Below are positions 62,330 to 64,000 of a stretch of 64,000 nt of DNA, in pieces. Both the position numbers and the translations under genes were made by a program. The first letter of the stretch is position 1, and the number at the start of each line of letters is the position of its first letter. Source of the DNA: Ipomoea triloba (Eukaryota; Streptophyta; Magnoliopsida; Solanales; Convolvulaceae). The stretch spans positions 879,978-943,977 of the forward strand of contig NC_044923.1 of assembly GCF_003576645.1 (NCBI RefSeq). The letters are read 5' to 3'. Under the pieces are notes generated by a model. That model ran no database searches. It was not told the origin of the DNA and saw nothing but the letters and a program-made list of their open reading frames with translations.

Positions 62330-62572
62330 AACGATATCGTTTTGAGTGAAATAACTGATTTGAAAAAAGAAGGGAACAATAGCTAATCGGCCGACTAGGC
62401 GACTTAGTCAGTGCCTAGCTAGGCGCCCTAGTCGGTACCTAGGAGGCCTAGGCAGTGCGTAAGCGGCCTAGTCGGTGGCATAGCCGGCCAGCCGCCTAGA
62501 TCACCGATTATGGTGATACTCTAGGCGGCCAGTCTGGGTCTAGAACCTAGGCAAATTTTTACAACACTAATG
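62330..62572 (+). mobile_element. GC-rich non-autonomous element, 'gcctaggc' family, copy 5
   Basis: From aaacgatatcgttttgagtg through cggccgactaggcgactta to aaatttttacaacac. It is the reverse complement of the left half of copy 2 (23064-23240). Confidence 0.65.
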
Positions 62573-62739
62573 AAAACTCATATCCCGGATCACCAAATAC
62601 ATCCGTCAGAACTCTATCTGCTATAATTCTGTCTGATTAATAAGGATGTCAATTTCACTCAAAATTAATGAATTTGTCTAAAAGTAGTATAAAAAAAATT
62701 AGTGGATTATAGCCAAATAATTAAACTCAATAAGCCAAA

Positions 62740-62962
62740 GACTTTGGGTCGAGTGACACCCGATTTACACTCCAACATGGAGAGAAGTGGGTTCGAGCCT
62801 CAGTGGAGGCAACTGTTGACTCTTTGTGCTTCATTATGTTGAGAAAGTAGCTATGAACAGATACTACATTGTAATCTGTTGACTCTTTGTGCTTCATTAG
62901 GTTGAGAAAGTAGCTATGAACAGATACTACATTGTAATAGAGTCAGTAGTACTCAATAAGAA
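62740..62962 (+). mobile_element. SINE family 2 copy with duplicated tail
   Basis: A box gactttgggtcgagtgacac, B box gtgggttcgagcctc, body aactgttgactctttgtgct, then a 63-bp tail (cttcattatgttgagaaagt to actacattgtaat) present twice in tandem, ending gagtcagtagtactcaataa. This is the longest family member in the window. Confidence 0.75.
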
Positions 62963-64000
62963 AATCAGTTTAATATATGCTTGATTCTATAAGTGTAATG
63001 GTCCAAGCGATATACACGTAACTTAGTATGTTAACCTCTCATGGTACCATCAACCTTAATTGTGATAGCTGACTCCCAGAGTCGTCCCAAGACAACCCCA
63101 GGTGACAATTATTTTGTATTCAAGGTTTTGCCTAAAGGTCCCCAAAACACCTTGACACTCCATCGATTGATTTCAAAGGAAAACGAAAAGTGTAATTTCA
63201 TAGAGTAAAATTAAACTTCCCTTACATAGTTACATATTTCAATTTTAACAGCGAAAGAAAATGTGATGAATAAAAAGCTTAATTCATTTTTTTTTAAATC
63301 AATCAGAAAAATCTCACAATAGAGAGTAAAAAAGAATAATACACGTTAGGTCACTCTGCCTCAAATGTCCACATTTGCATTAATTCCCATGGCACGGATA
63401 GTTAGAATGTTATGAAAAAGTAATTTATCAATGTCTGTCACAGAGATTAACTACGTAATAGAATTCTTTACGTAATTAATTAGGACTATTTCTTGTACAG
63501 GTTACAGTTGTAATAGGTACATAGTACACTATTGTATCGTACTTAAGTACTTATACATTTGTCCTTCCCAAAAAAACATAAAAGAGAAAAACTCAACGAG
63601 TAGTTTAAGTATTTGATCAATCAACGTTTAGTAATACTTTTAATAAGAAGATGGGGTCATAGATTTGAGAAACGTCGATCAATCAGTGGTTGTACAAATA
63701 TTTCATGTGCAAAAGTGTGCAAGGGACAAAGAACTTGGAATCATTTAGATAACTCGAGATTTGTCACTACTTTTATAGGCCTTAGAGCAAGTAAGGTCTA
63801 TGATATAGTCTGACCAAGTCGAGAAATATGAATTATAAAAAAAATGAATCTTTAATCACAACCTCTACTCAAATGTATGCTCGCTCTCGGTGAAATCCGT
63901 CTTATAACTCTAACCGATGAAGAAATATAATAAGATAAAATCAATTTAAGTTTCTCATAGTTAATTGGATCACATAGACTCCCGTAAAAAAATAAAAATA
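62963..64000. other. AT-rich spacer at the window end, no gene seen
   Basis: No coding region or repeat boundary could be supported. A phrase near 63905-63970 (tctcatagttaattggatca) weakly resembles the body of SINE family 1. Confidence 0.45.

Noticed and set aside
1..64000. Plastid or mitochondrial DNA insert, rRNA, or retroelement gag-pol coding region
   Set aside because: I looked for their conserved protein and RNA motifs and recognised none.

Overview
The window is nuclear DNA from a flowering plant. The genes have many short introns with GT-AG borders and AT-rich introns and spacers, and the gene families are plant ones (SEC16/MAIGO5-type, ZAT-type zinc finger, WAT1/MtN21, NFD6-like, GT106 O-fucosyltransferase, G2484-1-type Agenet protein, plant phosphatidylserine decarboxylase). 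Protein style and repeat types suggest a eudicot, most likely an asterid (possibly Solanales/Convolvulaceae). That placement is inference; nothing in the sequence proves it.

Layout. 1-4738 (-): 5' two thirds of a SEC16 gene, cut by the window edge. 4739-8222: its leader, then an LTR-like repeat with a 42-bp tandem array. 8223-8969 (-): intronless three-finger C2H2 repressor. 10103-11918 (-): WAT1-related transporter, seven exons. 13828-15291 (-): NFD6-like mitochondrial small protein with two possible 3' ends. 15.4-18.9 kb: repeats. 18983-22616 (+): O-fucosyltransferase-like protein, nine exons. 22.6-23.9 kb: nested MITEs. 24190-36.2 kb (-): very large Agenet protein gene whose leader intron carries two transposons. 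36.6-39.2 kb: a Mutator-like element holding a broken HLH gene fragment, then a 150-165 bp tandem array interrupted by an LTR-like insertion. 39449-40473 (+): 58-residue membrane microprotein. 41665-44822 (-): mitochondrial phosphatidylserine decarboxylase, twelve exons. 45637-49184 (-): SMPD4 (neutral sphingomyelinase 3)-like protein, five exons. 49.4-64 kb: no supportable gene, only SINEs, MITEs, a CACTA-like end, microsatellites and tandem duplications.

The genes are ordinary single-copy housekeeping or regulatory loci, not a functional cluster. Two of them (phosphatidylserine decarboxylase and SMPD4-like) touch membrane lipid metabolism, and SEC16 and the O-fucosyltransferase act in the secretory pathway, but nothing suggests co-regulation. 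Exon borders were read by hand, checking reading phase across every junction; every multi-exon model closes in frame. I found no clear new biological system. The most interesting items are the gene-capturing Mutator-like element, two GC-AG introns, the alternative end of the NFD6-like gene, the hairpin array at the CACTA-like end, and a recurrent GC-rich mobile family with five copies.
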